From: Diprion similis
Lineage: Eukaryota > Arthropoda > Insecta > Hymenoptera > Diprionidae
Direction of reading: 5' to 3'
Assembly (NCBI RefSeq): GCF_021155765.1
Contig: NC_060117.1
Coordinates: forward strand, 3,150,501-3,214,500
Length of the DNA: 64,000 nt
Below the pieces are notes generated by a model. It had not been told where the DNA came from, did no database searches, and saw nothing but the letters and a program-made list of their open reading frames with translations. The translations under genes were made by a program, and so were the position numbers. Below are positions 27,452 to 39,586 of the stretch, piece by piece; positions within the stretch are counted from its first letter, which is position 1; each line of letters begins with the position of its first letter.

Positions 27452-29584
27452 CACTTTTTGATTCATCAAAATTATAACAATTATTCAAAATATTTCGATA
27501 AATAATACGAAAAATAAAAACACGTACCGATTTAATTTACATTGATAATAACAGTTATAATAAGAATAATATTAACGCAGGGTGGAATAGAAATTTTTTT
27601 TCTCGATCAACAATAATTATCATATCGCCATCGCGTCGTTTCATTTGTCATCGTTAAACCGAATTGAACATGAATACAGAGAAAGCAAAAACAATACAAA
27701 CGTAAGACGAATTTTTTTTTTTTTTTTTACCAATTATAAAAAGTATTTGGCGGATTATTTTCACTTCAAACCTGGATTTCCTGTCTGATTGTACTTCGAT
27801 TTCTATTTCTATTTACACATATTATCGCTCCGAATAAATGAGTCTTCATACGAATGCGCGAAAGAGCGAAAAATTGTGGTTTGAAAGACAAATTAAAAAA
27901 ATGAAAAAGAGAAAAATCGTCATGGAAAACGCAATTAAGAAAAAAATTTTTTTTTAATTATACTAAATAAATATAAGTTATATCAAATATTTTGCTCTTA
28001 GTTATTTTGCTTGTCGGTTTATTTCTTGGATTATCTTTACTTTGTGTTCTTCTTATTCGCATCAAATAAGTTTTTAAACACGCACTAGCGTACTTTTATT
28101 AAGGCAATCAAGGTTTTTCAATCGTAGATCAAACCCCTGTTAATTTTCTATTATTATCATTACTATTACTATCACTAATTATTACTTTTACTAATTACTA
28201 GTGAAATGCATTGTTTGATATCTTATCAATCTATCTTCATCCACATTTTGTCCATTATTTACTTATAATTTTCCCTTTCTTTCGTATCTGTATCATTTGT
28301 TTTGTTTGTTTTTTTTTTTTCTCTTTTCAATTTGTTCCAACTATTCTAAAAATTATATTTTCAAAGTACGTATATATTATTTTCACAGAATCAGCCGTAA
28401 ACTGCGAATAAATTGTGTATCTGTACTGTGTCTCATATGTTGGGAAACAACAGATAAAAAAAAAAAAAGCAAGAAAAGAAAACAAAGGGAAAAATGTTTC
28501 AAAGCGTTTGTTTTTCTCAACGATTCTCGATAACACGAGAATAGACAAAACCAGAGAAGATACATAACAGATTGCAATAACACGTATAAATCAAGAACAA
28601 GAATTTCGTGTTTCGCGATCGAGTTGATATTACTTATTTCGACCTATTGTTCACGTTATTATTACAATAAGACACGCAAGTTTTACTTCATCCGTTTACT
28701 GTATCATTATTATCGTTATTACTCTTATAATCCTTGTCATTATTATTGCTCCTCAAGTATCAGCGAAAATAAAAAAAAAAAAGAACAAGAATGATGAAAA
28801 TTTTGGCATAAAAAAAAAAAAAAAAAAAATTAAAAAAAAAAAAATATAATACGTATATAATTATTTCCCGTTAATTTATTTCATTGATAACAATTTAGTT
28901 TCTCAAATTTCGTATGACGAAAAAAATCAAACTACCTTATATAAAGAAAACGCGTGCACTTGTGCTAAACAGTAATAATAAAAACAAACTATACTACACT
29001 AAATTCATTGTCGTATTTTTCTTCTAAAACTCAATTCTTTTTACAAATATCTATCTATGTATCTATTTAACTGTCTACCTATCTATCTATATTGGTATAT
29101 ACCTATATATTTATATAGCTACCTAAATATATCTATAGCAGCTTTCCACGGCAGATAAATTGCCGCCTGGTATATAATACAAATACAAATACATATGCAT
29201 TGAACGTGAGGCGTGGGTGGAAAGGAATATTTGTAAAATGGTTCCGGGATAAGTCTTAGATATTTTTTCGTTGACAAGAGAAATTAGATTAAAGAAAAGA
29301 AAAAAACTGGATAAATTTGCTAGTGCAATAAGCAGCGCGCGAGGTGCGAAACGGTATTTCGTTAATACTTTTTCTCATTCTTTCTTTCGGTTTTCTTCTT
29401 TGTTCCGTGGTTGTTGTTGTTTTTTTTTTTTGTTTTTTTTTTGCTTTCTCTTCATTTTCTTTTTCGCCAATTTCCGACAAGATATCTTATAATAAATTAT
29501 TGTGTACCTAACAAACGCCTACCTTTCACCTGCCTCCTCCACTTTTTTTTTTTTTTTTTCTTCGTCGTCTTTTGCACTCTACGA

Positions 29585-32500
29585 TCACTCAACGGCAAAA
29601 CCACAAGTTTCTTCAACAGCCTGCGTCAGTTTGTCTAACATTTTTTGATAGCTTTGATAATTCTGCGGTATATCTATCCTGTTAAAACAAGTGTGAGCCT
29701 TTGGCAAATTTTCACTAGGTGCGTCCACCGCGTGTATTGTGAACAGACGGGGACCCGCCGCTCCGGTTGATCCTTAAACAGAAAGGAGAAAACATCTTTT
29801 CATTACGATGAAAACTTCACAGTGTTGACGTGGTTTTGGTCGAATTTAAAGTTAATCTACACTCTCGTTTGATAATCATAAATCACCATTGTGGGAAGAA
29901 CGAGCTACGAGTAATGGGAAGAGTTTATGAATATAATAAAATTTGAAGGAAACTCGATACGATGTTAAGAAAAATAAAAACGATACGAAACAGCTTTCTT
30001 TTAAATACTGTAAGGAGATCAAAGATCACACACTGAGATGTGAAAACTGATAAAATAACTCACCTTGTAGCGCTTTGAATCCCTGCAAAGGTACCCTTGA
30101 GCTTCCGGTAACAAATTGTAAAAGCCTAGCCCTCATTTCTTCGCCGTACGATTCGACAATTTGCCAGAACCATCGTACGATCGGAGTATCAGGCGTGCAG
30201 TGTTTCAGTCTCGTGTGCATTTTCCAATCGTTGATATCGATGGATCCCAGTCCGCCAATGACAAGCTCGAGTTCCCGTTCGTCGAACGGCCTCAGTAACT
30301 GAGGTGGTATCAGTTCGTGAAAACCTTTTTGCAACGCCAGGAACTGCTGCTCTATACCCCGCATAAAACGATAATTGACGTAGAGTCTGACATATTCACG
30401 TTTATTTTCTTCCGTCACCGCAATATCTTTGCCACCAGGTTTCAGCTCGTGATTCTTTAACACTCCGAAACTACTGTGCTCTACGGAAAACGTTGCATCC
30501 AATACGCCGTCGATGCTGTTTTCCCTACGGATTAAATAAGAGGGAAAAAACATTAATTCCACAAGTTTTTGTATATTCATTGGTTTAACGTTGTGATTTG
30601 CGATGAAATCGGAGGCTTGTTAATATTTGCTTACTCTAAGGAGTGAATAATGCTGAATAGCAGGAAAGTAAAAATAAATCGTCAACTTACAACATCCAGG
30701 TCAAGCTTCTGTGCAGCTCTGGATCTACGCCCTCAATATCGCTGAGTGTGATCGCCTTGTTGAGGAGCATTTTATAAAACGGCGTCGTGAATCCACCATC
30801 GACATGATGCCCGTGGAAAACAGCGATGCCGATTATCCTGCCGGCGAAATGGAAGTAGGAAAGGTGCTCCGGATTTATGCCCGAGTCGGGGTTTATCTGC
30901 AGGGTATAATTGTCGTCTCTGGAATACTGGAAGAGCCCGTACTGAGGATTCAGCATCTCGTGTGAAAGCAGGTAAAGCCATTCCCTCGCAACTCCGCCGT
31001 AGTCGAGTCCCTCTTCCCCCCGAAACTTCACCATTAAACGTTTGCGCATATCCTTCGGTCGCATCTTCATTATCAGTCTGTACGATTCCTGCGCAACGAA
31101 TGAAACTAGCAATTAATTGACGCGTGAAATAAAAACAGTAGCGTAAAAATTAAAGAACTACCGATTTTAGGATACACTGGTGCTAATTATTGTCGATAAT
31201 TTTGAACACAATCGTGTTAAACTTGTCTGGAAATATTTTATATAGTTTGTTTTACAGTCGCGGGAACTTTCGCTTTCAGAAAAACGGCAATTTAGAGAAG
31301 GTGATGATTAATGAATTGTCACTAGGATAATGAACAAGAAGGTAAATTGTTTACCTCGAATATCTCGTTTCTGGATACTTCCAATCTGCAATGACCGCTT
31401 TGTGGTTGCAGCGCATTGAGTTCAGCTCTGAGGCACTTGAGTTTAGCTACCAGATCTCGTTTGTACTTAGGAAGTAGCTCGCTTTCCATGAGTTCCTTGG
31501 GGAGGTCGGAAACCGTTTGTCCATTTTGCGAGGGTGTACTTTCAGCTGAAAAACACAAGATAAGTTTTCATTAAGCGAATAAAATCCCGACGGAAATCCG
31601 AAAATCTGCTTCAAATACCTGTCGACGAAAAAAAACGCACCATTTACAGAACCGACGAAGAAAACGCGAATGAAATTAAACGGCATGGTCAGACTGCGCA
31701 GCCCACATAGAATTGCAACTGAGCAGAAAATATCAGACGTAAACAAAGTAATACGCTGATACGTTCCTCTGATAAGATAAGAACTAGCCAATAGTCAGTG
31801 GCCTAATGGATAGACGTGAATAATCCTGTTTCTTGCTTTCGCACCTTATTAATTAACGATCAGCACTGACGAATTCCTTTTTTCTTTCCGGTTACGATTT
31901 TACCGGGTAAAAAAATTGCGGCGGTAAGTACGGAATTATCTCTTCTGCAAGCTAGATATATACAATTGCTCAATAACAGTTATACGAAATACCGCGACAA
32001 ACGACGCATTATTTATATTTATAATAATGCGTTGGTAGCGAGGGAGAGAGAAAGATGGAAAGAAAGAGATCAACTCGTGGAAGAAATTCAGTTCAGAATC
32101 CGCAGTCTATTTTCATGCAAGTTGAAGTAAGTTTTTTAGACAAATAAACTGAATATCAATAAGGAATGTTATTACAATTCGATAGAGTGAAATTTTTCTT
32201 TGTTTAATGTTGAACACTTCGAATTCAGCGGGTTTTTTGTTATTTTTTAGGTCTGTTCATACCTTCGAGTGAATTAACAAGAACAGAATATCGTGGAACA
32301 TACAAAACCAAGTTGAAATGAAAAGGTTTTACATTTCTAGTAACGTTTCAAGCAATTTCAATACAGTTCCTTTCAAATTTGATCTGTTTTTCGATTTACT
32401 TCAATCATTTTTGGCTGCTTTACACGGCATGCTTACTAGTACCTTTCAATTCAAGAAAATTATACTCACAGGTGGGAGAATTGTTGTTACTCGCTCCCTC

Positions 32501-35500
32501 CGTTCTGGGTCTAGCAGGATTCGTCGGAGTAGATAGAACTGTTGGGGTAGGAGGAGCTTCAACTCCAGCCGGCTCTACTCTAGCCAAGTTAGAATTACTT
32601 GATGAATTCGCTGTCTGATTAGAAGTCCCGTTTTGGGGACTTTGCCGCCTGAGAGAAGACAAAAGTACATGGCTAAGTAAATGTATGAATTTATAAATAA
32701 AGGAGAAGATACGTATTCAAAGACAAGAACAAGTCGCAATCGTTTAACTGGTTCAACTTACTTCAACAAGTTGCTTATTATCTGCCCAGACAACCGAGGA
32801 TCCGTGAATTGGGTTGTCCTGTTATTATGATCGACGAAGTAAACGCGTCCTGTTTGCGTCTGGCGCATTTCCCATCCACTGGGAAGCGGCCCGAGCTCAT
32901 TTGCCAACTCGTTAGCTGGCAAATCCCGCGGTATTCTTGGATCGTGCCACGTCGAGGCGCCCGTTGGTACATGGTAAAAGTAAACCTGTCCTTGCTGCGT
33001 TTTCCTCAATTCTGAATAGAGATTAAAGTCTTTAATTTCCCAAAATCGCGTTCTGTAAGTCTTCAACTTACTAACTACGCTGCTCAGAATTATGCAATAA
33101 CGATTTGGATAATTTGTGTTAAAGAAATAACTTTTTCACATATTTTCAAACAGTTTTTGTGCATTTTAATCGATTCGTCAACACTTACCGTATCCTCTGG
33201 GCAGATCGGAGGGTTGATTGTCATTCCTCCTCTCAGCGTTTGGCATAATGCTGTTTCGATTCCTGTTCGTTCTGTTCTGCCTCCGAGCCTGGCTTCCATT
33301 GGGTAATCGATTGCCATTCTGCTCCTCACTGGTTCTTTGTGGCCTCCTTTCCCGGGTCGAATTAGTCGCCGTCGTGTTCCGCAGATTGTGATTATGATTG
33401 TTGTTCTGCCCCTGCGTAGGCGTGTTCTGCGCAGAATTCTCCCTCACCGGTGTCCTGTTCTGGGATCCCTCTGCATTCCAGTCCGATGTCCTCGAGCTCG
33501 GACTCTGGCTCCTCATGTTCTGAGGACTTCCACTTCCACTTGGTGACGTCGGTTCCGTTCCCAGAGGTGGTGGCGGCTCTGGTGTTGTGGGAATTATGGC
33601 GTTCGCTGGTCTGAAATAAGAATATAAAAGTAAATGCTGGGTGAGGAGTTTTGCGCTGCAAAAAACTGTATTATTCAAAGTATAAGTATATGCGGTAATA
33701 ATCCTTGGCAAAAATTGGTTGCAAAGGGAAAACGAGCGGAGGAAGCAGCGATCGTGAGGCAACTAGAGGCAAAACTACCTACCGAGAATTTGGCCGCACC
33801 CACTGAGTGCTTCTGTTGAAGTGATTGACATAATAGAGTCTTCCGTTTTGAGCACGCCTTTCTTCCCAGCCATCGGGGAGATCCGTTGGGCAACTCAGGT
33901 CTCCAAGAACATCAACGACGGCGTTGTGCCCAACGGTGTTGCTCACTGCTCCGTTGTGCCCGTCCCTCGACAGCAGCGATACTACTATTTGGCCTTTTAC
34001 CACATCCGTATCTTCGGAGTGCGCTTTGCAGAGATCCAAGCGTTGATCTGTCGAAGAATAAAGCAGTTGTGGTTAATCAGTAATCGATATTAAGTCAGCA
34101 AAGATTGATGGTAGAATTTTTTTGTGTGAAAAGGGAGGAATTTTAAATTGCGACAGAGAATTTAACGAAAAGTTGGTAATTCTGATTATTCAATGGAACG
34201 TTCAGGGAAAATCCTGACAAAGAATTGCTTCTTACAATGTCAGAAATGACATCAATGTGTGGTTTTAAGTCCATTCAACATTAATGTTGAACTTGATACA
34301 AGATATTCTTTTTTAAATAAGAACTAAAACCACAAACGACTTGTAACCACAGGATAAGACGTTGAGCAAAACAATAGCGTTCAGCGAAAGTCAAAAGATG
34401 CAATCAGGACAAAGCGTATATCATTGCGGTTATTTATAAGCTTGTGATGAAACAACATTTGAATTAGACAAAATGAATCTATCGATTTATGAATGATCTT
34501 TGATGAAACTCACATCCTGTATCCTTGAGTCTCTGTATGGTGGAGGAAAGTATGTTAACGCATCCCAAAAATCCACTTCCTTGTTTCTTGTGTATCTTTC
34601 TGTGATTCCATACCGATATAGTAATGCCGTCATCCTTTCCAATGTATCTGAAGAAACGATAATCAGAATACAATCGAAATTGAATATGAACAAGGCATAA
34701 ATCACATCAGATAAACAAGAATTCTTACAAGTCGTAGTGCTGATTCCATTTGGGGTCAAGCGTTGCCTTGCAAGTGTCCGTGCTGTGACATTGGCCAGAA
34801 CCGTCGACCGTTATCTTGGCGAATGGGTCAGGAAGGCCTTGAATTTGTCAAAAGATAAATAAAAAATGAAACAATTATGGTAATCAATGCTTGCGGCATG
34901 TTCGTTCGCGATACTCCAAACAATTCAATTGATATCGTTCGACGAGTTCAACTAATATAGGTGAAATCATGCAGATAACGTGGATGAATGAATCGACAAG
35001 TACCGCGAACGAAATGACTGTAAAAACTGATTATCTAATGAGTTGAGATTGCAATCAGGATTCCTAGATTCTAAATTTTCTAGATCGCATTGGCTAGATG
35101 AGTTTAATCAAATATTACATGACTAAACGACTAGCACTCTTTACTGCAAATTTTTACTCACGGAAAAGATCCTTTCTGGCGAGGTTACGGGCGCAGAGTA
35201 CTATAAATGTGGAAAGAAAACAAACGGTATAAATAAATAAGAAAATAAACAAATGGCTGGATACACAATCTTAACAAAAATGTTTCGACGGGATTTAGGA
35301 AAACATTTTAGGATTCAAAGGCTAACGAACGGTGTAATTATGGTAAGCAAAGCGAAAGGACAAGGACAGGGAATAAATATTATTCAGAACCTTGTTGTTA
35401 TCAATATTGAATCAAGCAATTGGTAATAATTTCTTCTACAAGTGTAAATATCTGAAATACGCAAAATACAATTTGAAGATACTTTTCGTAATCTTCAAGA

Positions 35501-36360
35501 ACATCGTTACTTAATCTATATTCTTCGTTAATATCTATCGCAGAAAAATATTTCATGAATACAAAAGTAACGTTAAAAACATAATTTAAAATTATTTCCA
35601 TTGGAAAATGGATTATTTTAACTCAATTTAGTCAAAATTGGTATTGACCAATTTGAGGGTAAATAAGGATTTACTGGATTAAAGTTAATGACGCGTAAAC
35701 GTCAAGAAACATTGAATAACTAAATTCCAATTTTATAGCGACAACTTTAGGAACCTTGTTCCGAAAACATGATTAAATTCTGCTTAACTACAGACTATTG
35801 AATTCCAGCAAATCCAAATATTACCGATAAACAATTTCCCCAAGAAAGCCTCGACGCTACAAAGCTGACCCTCGTGATGATCTCTCGATTAATCTCACTG
35901 TCAACAGAAGGGTATAGTTGACAATAACGAGGTTCTGCCAATAAAGTAACGTAACAAAAATCTGGAGACGTAGCTCAAAAAAATTCACTCGTCGTCCAAG
36001 CTGAATTCGAGCCGGACGTTAAACGAGCGTATCAATTTTAGGACAGAGTTAAAGAAAATCGCTGATGCCATGTTGAATAATGCATAACAAAAACAGGAGT
36101 CAACGGCGGCTGAACTCGCTATAGTTGCGAGTATTTACTATTTTTGTTGATTGGCGGGAGCGGAATGAAGAGAGAAGAGATGTGGGTTGGGGGGGGGGGG
36201 GGGGGGGAGGTTTTTTTTCATCTTCCGTCCCAAGGGGGTGAAATTAAGCAACGAAGGATGCCTGGAACGGGTCTGTCTGCGGATATTTCGATAACAACGA
36301 CTTACTCGTGAGGCGAATTTTAACGGCCCCGTTCCTCCTGCTACCGCCGGGATTCGACAT
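29585..36360 (-). CDS. Smurf: Smurf: C2-WW-HECT E3 ubiquitin ligase (12 coding exons)
   Basis: NEDD4-family E3 that ubiquitinates Smad proteins and receptors, limiting BMP/TGF-beta and Hedgehog signalling. Coding exons, 5' to 3': 36306-36360, 35162-35200, 34729-34837, 34514-34647, 33783-34047, 33189-33610, 32762-33011, 32470-32648, 31355-31545, 30691-31088, 30064-30524, 29585-29772. All borders are GT/AG with matching phases; the total is 2691 nt, or 896 residues. The start [18 protein letters not shown] matches the vertebrate Smurf N-terminus. C2 domain about 14-140; WW1 168-198 (W173, W195); WW2 about 336-369 with Y341 at the first aromatic position, as in other Smurfs; WW3 about 381-415; HECT about 555-896 with catalytic Cys863 in HTCFNR and the C-terminal GFAVE. 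Residues about 201-335 (exon 6) form a long N/Q/R/P-rich linker, which accounts for much of the extra length over human SMURF1. Exon 2 is only 39 bp. No break is seen, so the gene should be functional. Confidence 0.96.
31546..32469 (-). other. Smurf: Smurf intron 8
   Basis: A 924-bp intron separating the linker exon after WW3 from the exon that enters the HECT domain. AT-rich; nothing else is recognised. Confidence 0.8.
33189..33610 (-). other. Smurf: Smurf exon 6: low-complexity linker between WW1 and WW2
   Basis: This exon encodes almost only a disordered linker: [11 protein letters not shown] near its start, then S/G/P stretches and asparagine/glutamine/arginine-rich sequence such as [12 protein letters not shown] and [12 protein letters not shown]. 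It ends in DLPRGY, the start of WW2. It is probably fast-evolving and length-variable between insects. Confidence 0.8.
35201..36305 (-). other. Smurf: Smurf intron 1
   Basis: This is the longest Smurf intron, between the start exon and the 39-bp exon 2. It contains a run of 19 G at 36189-36207 and otherwise unremarkable sequence. No exon or RNA gene is supported inside it. Confidence 0.8.
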
Positions 36361-36668
36361 AACTAGCTTCTCGGACAACGGACATTTACGCACCGACACG
36401 CGTCACGACTAACACACTAACTCCACTCGGGCCATAGCGTCAATTGATTATCGGGGTGAAGAGAACCGTTTCTAGCCGCTTCCTAATTACCCATGCCATC
36501 GCTGTGTGTGCACCGGACCAGGCCAACAGCACCAGTCTTAACTAGATTCGCTATTCACGATTCACGATTTTTAACGACATGGACTGTGGACACTGCGTGC
36601 GGCCATCACTGATTATCGCAGTTGAGTATAGAGTTTCGACTCTCGATTCGACTCGTGCATCGGATATA

Positions 36669-36680
36669 TGCGCCTGCGCA
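36669..36680. promoter_or_regulatory. NRF-1/Ewg-like palindromic element upstream of Smurf
   Basis: TGCGCCTGCGCA differs at one position from the palindromic NRF-1/Erect wing consensus TGCGCATGCGCA. It lies about 310 bp upstream of the Smurf start codon, in a CpG-containing stretch (36400-36800) that is less AT-rich than its surroundings. Elements of this type are common near insect and vertebrate housekeeping promoters. Promoter assignment is an inference; no start site can be read. Confidence 0.35.
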
Positions 36681-39586
36681 GAACCCGATTTTCAAACTTT
36701 TGCGACGGTGCTTCCCCTTCGGAATGCGATGGTGACGTTCCGTCGAGCGGAACGAGCGCAGCCAATCACAGCTGGCTTTCCGTTGTATCCGATAAAAGAT
36801 CCAACGGAAAATAATCTGATTTATGCCTGTTTTCTTCCGAGACGGTTTTTAAACGACGTGCAATTTTTTTCTGTACGGTTTTGAGTGAGGATTAAATTGG
36901 TTTGTGCTTGGTTTAAAGCATAATAAGGATACATCATATCGTCGGATTGTTAGGCTTGTTTTTTTGAATATCGAACTCCTGAGTTTCAGTTTTGGCTGAT
37001 AAGCTTTAATTTGTTCAATTTACAGTATATCAGATTACTCCGATATACGTGGGGTATATCATCCGTTCATAATTGAATCTATGTGATTCTGTCATCGAAA
37101 GATCATCAGTAATCAACGAAAATTAATATTTCAGACACAAGCGCATTATGGATTATTTCAAAAAAACTGTAGAATGACTGATTTTTTTAGAAAATAAGAC
37201 TTAGAGTCATGAAAAACTTTTTTTTCCGGTAACGGTATGTTTTGAGGAGTTCTAAGGAACCTTGAAACGTACTTCTTGGCTTGCTTAATAGTATTGAAGA
37301 ATTTAATTACTTTGAAAAGAAAACCTGAAGACAAATTGAAAGTATCTTGCAAAGCAATTACGAACAGTCAAAATTTAATGTTTAAATTTCAGTAGTTGAA
37401 CAAAATTTATACCCACCTTCTAATCAACGGCAAATTCCTACCAATTGTTTTTTTCAACTTTCGAAATTATTGGCAAACGCCTCTTACTTGATATATTTCA
37501 AACTGCGACCTTTAAACTAAATGTAAATTCAATTAACACTTCATGTTCCTCATACTGTGAAAATAAACCCGTGCTTTGACTATAATGACTCGATCAAAAA
37601 AGATTTTTTTCTCTTACCATATCGTTACACAAATGGTCACATGTTTTGAACTCGAAACAATGAAGACCATAAAAAAAAAAATTAAAAGTATCAACACATC
37701 TAATATGCGAAATCAAACAAGTTTTAGCTTTGAACGGGGTAAAGGTCATATTCATAATACTTGTCTTAGGTATATAATTTACACGGAAAGAAACCGCGAA
37801 GGTTGAAAAAAAATTACAGATGAAACTACGTAGCCGCGAACGTGACTGGCGTGATAATTATATACATAATACGTCCTTTCAAAAAAAAAGTCTAATCCAG
37901 CCATCTTATTTTACATTTATGTACTTCCGTAGTGAATACTAACAAGCATAAGTATCTCTATACGAAATCCAAGAGATACTTAAAGTTTAATACATATATT
38001 ATATATAGAGGCGAATGGAGTAAAAAATAAAAAACAAAGAGTGCAAACGAAAATGTAAGATTTCAACAGATTTAGATATTTAGGTATACATGTATACTTT
38101 GTGTATACATACATATATATATGTGTGTATACACATAACGTGTAAGCTATATATATTTTATATGACATCTCAACATGTTGGGCTTATCGTAGTAACGTAT
38201 ATATTATATATCGACAATTATGTTGTACATCGAGGTTTATAGAAAAGAAATTGGAAACTAAATAACCGCAAGAGCAGAACTGGGAAAAAAAATTAAAGAT
38301 TATAAAAAAAAATTATATAAACGTAGAAATCGTACAAGTAGTGTAACATTGATATAATCATTTCTTTACTCTTTTACAATTACTACTTACTACTATATAT
38401 ATATTTTTTTGTTCTTCCTCTCATCTCACAATTATATGCGATGTGATAATACGATGGGCAAATATCAATTATACGCAACTTATCTTTATGGTATTACTAT
38501 AAATTACTTGTAAACAAGTATATTTATATAATAATCTAAATAATTAACGTTAACAATAAATATAAATTTCTGTGTGTATATTATGAAATAGATCTTTGTT
38601 TAACTGGGACTGCTACTTTATCTAAGTGCGAAAATATTGCGGTTTATACTAAAAATTGAAATTTATGATCATCGAACGACTGTTACTATACTGCATGCCC
38701 AGGTGGAAATTTCGAAAGACAGTATAACAAAAAATTAAACGTTTTCCATTTCACTGGTTACGTATGTTAATATAATCACCTGATTCAGTGGTAATTTTTG
38801 TTTCCTCGTGGAATGATATTCAAGTATTAAAATTTTCACCTCTCTACACGAGTACGCAATACATTTATATTAAATATACGACCTGGGCTAAGTCTATTGA
38901 TTGATTCGTAAACACGATTATCGGAATCTAGGCGCGACCAGAATATGAAGAGTTGGAAAAAGCACATTGAAAATCTCATTACGGTAAAAACGAATAACCA
39001 AATTATCTGAAACACTAAACGACATGGTCAATCGTTTGACAAGAATAACACGTTTTCGATAGTAACACATTGATGGTACGTCATATTATATTATACCTCT
39101 AATATATAGTCTGATAATAATCAAGAGTGAACCATAAGCTATACGAGTGAATTTCGTTAGCTGAATACTCAGTGTGAAAAAAATGATTTAGCATTAAAAT
39201 GACAATCAAACCGTTGTTGCCATCTTTTTTTTTAATCTGACATAAAACTGGCTAATTTTCAGAAGCCAAAAACGATTGTACGGAAAGAATAAAGTCGCAA
39301 TCGAGGTAGTACACTGGCGGCCATATTGATTTTGTATTCGTCCATCTAATAACGTGAATAATTTTTTTTTTTTTGCTTTATTTTATCACGACCGCAGTCA
39401 AATTTTCTGTATCAGACATACTTTCATTCTCAAAAATCGTTACGGTAATTGAAAAACTCACCGGACACTTATATATTCACTCTTAGTGGTATTATAATAA
39501 TTACTGTGTATATATATATTATATTATATATATATATATACGAGAAGCAGTCCCTTTTGAAGCGAGCTTCTTTAGCCGTGTAGACT
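36681..39586. other. Intergenic region between Smurf and the downstream membrane-protein gene
   Basis: No gene is supported. The left part is Smurf 5' flank. The rest is AT-rich with TA and GTATAC dinucleotide runs (37990-38165, 39509-39540). The right end holds the presumed 3' UTR of the next minus-strand gene: a minus-strand AATAAA is at 39377-39382, about 205 bases beyond that gene's stop codon. Confidence 0.7.

Larger units (their letters stand above)
24183..29584. other. AT-rich simple-sequence region, 3' flank of Smurf
   Basis: No gene is supported. The stretch holds many microsatellites: a GA run at 25374-25402, GAT/TAA runs at 25525-25583, a GT run near 26039, TAA repeats at 26484-26543, a CT run at 26581-26598, 27 consecutive G at 27096-27122, and several long A or T runs (27421-27451, 28810-28845, 29540-29560). 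Short open frames here are products of low-complexity sequence. The right part must contain the Smurf 3' UTR. A minus-strand AATAAA lies at 28875-28880, but such hexamers are common by chance in DNA this AT-rich. Confidence 0.75.

Noticed and set aside
28297..29640. Several open frames of 60-80 codons on both strands
   Set aside because: They consist of Phe/Lys runs from T- and A-rich sequence and overlap each other on both strands.
30075..34093. Plus-strand frames overlapping the Smurf exons
   Set aside because: Antisense shadows of the Smurf coding sequence.
36579..36884. 101-codon plus-strand frame upstream of Smurf
   Set aside because: It lies in the CpG-containing Smurf 5' flank, has no domain and does not look conserved; likely chance.
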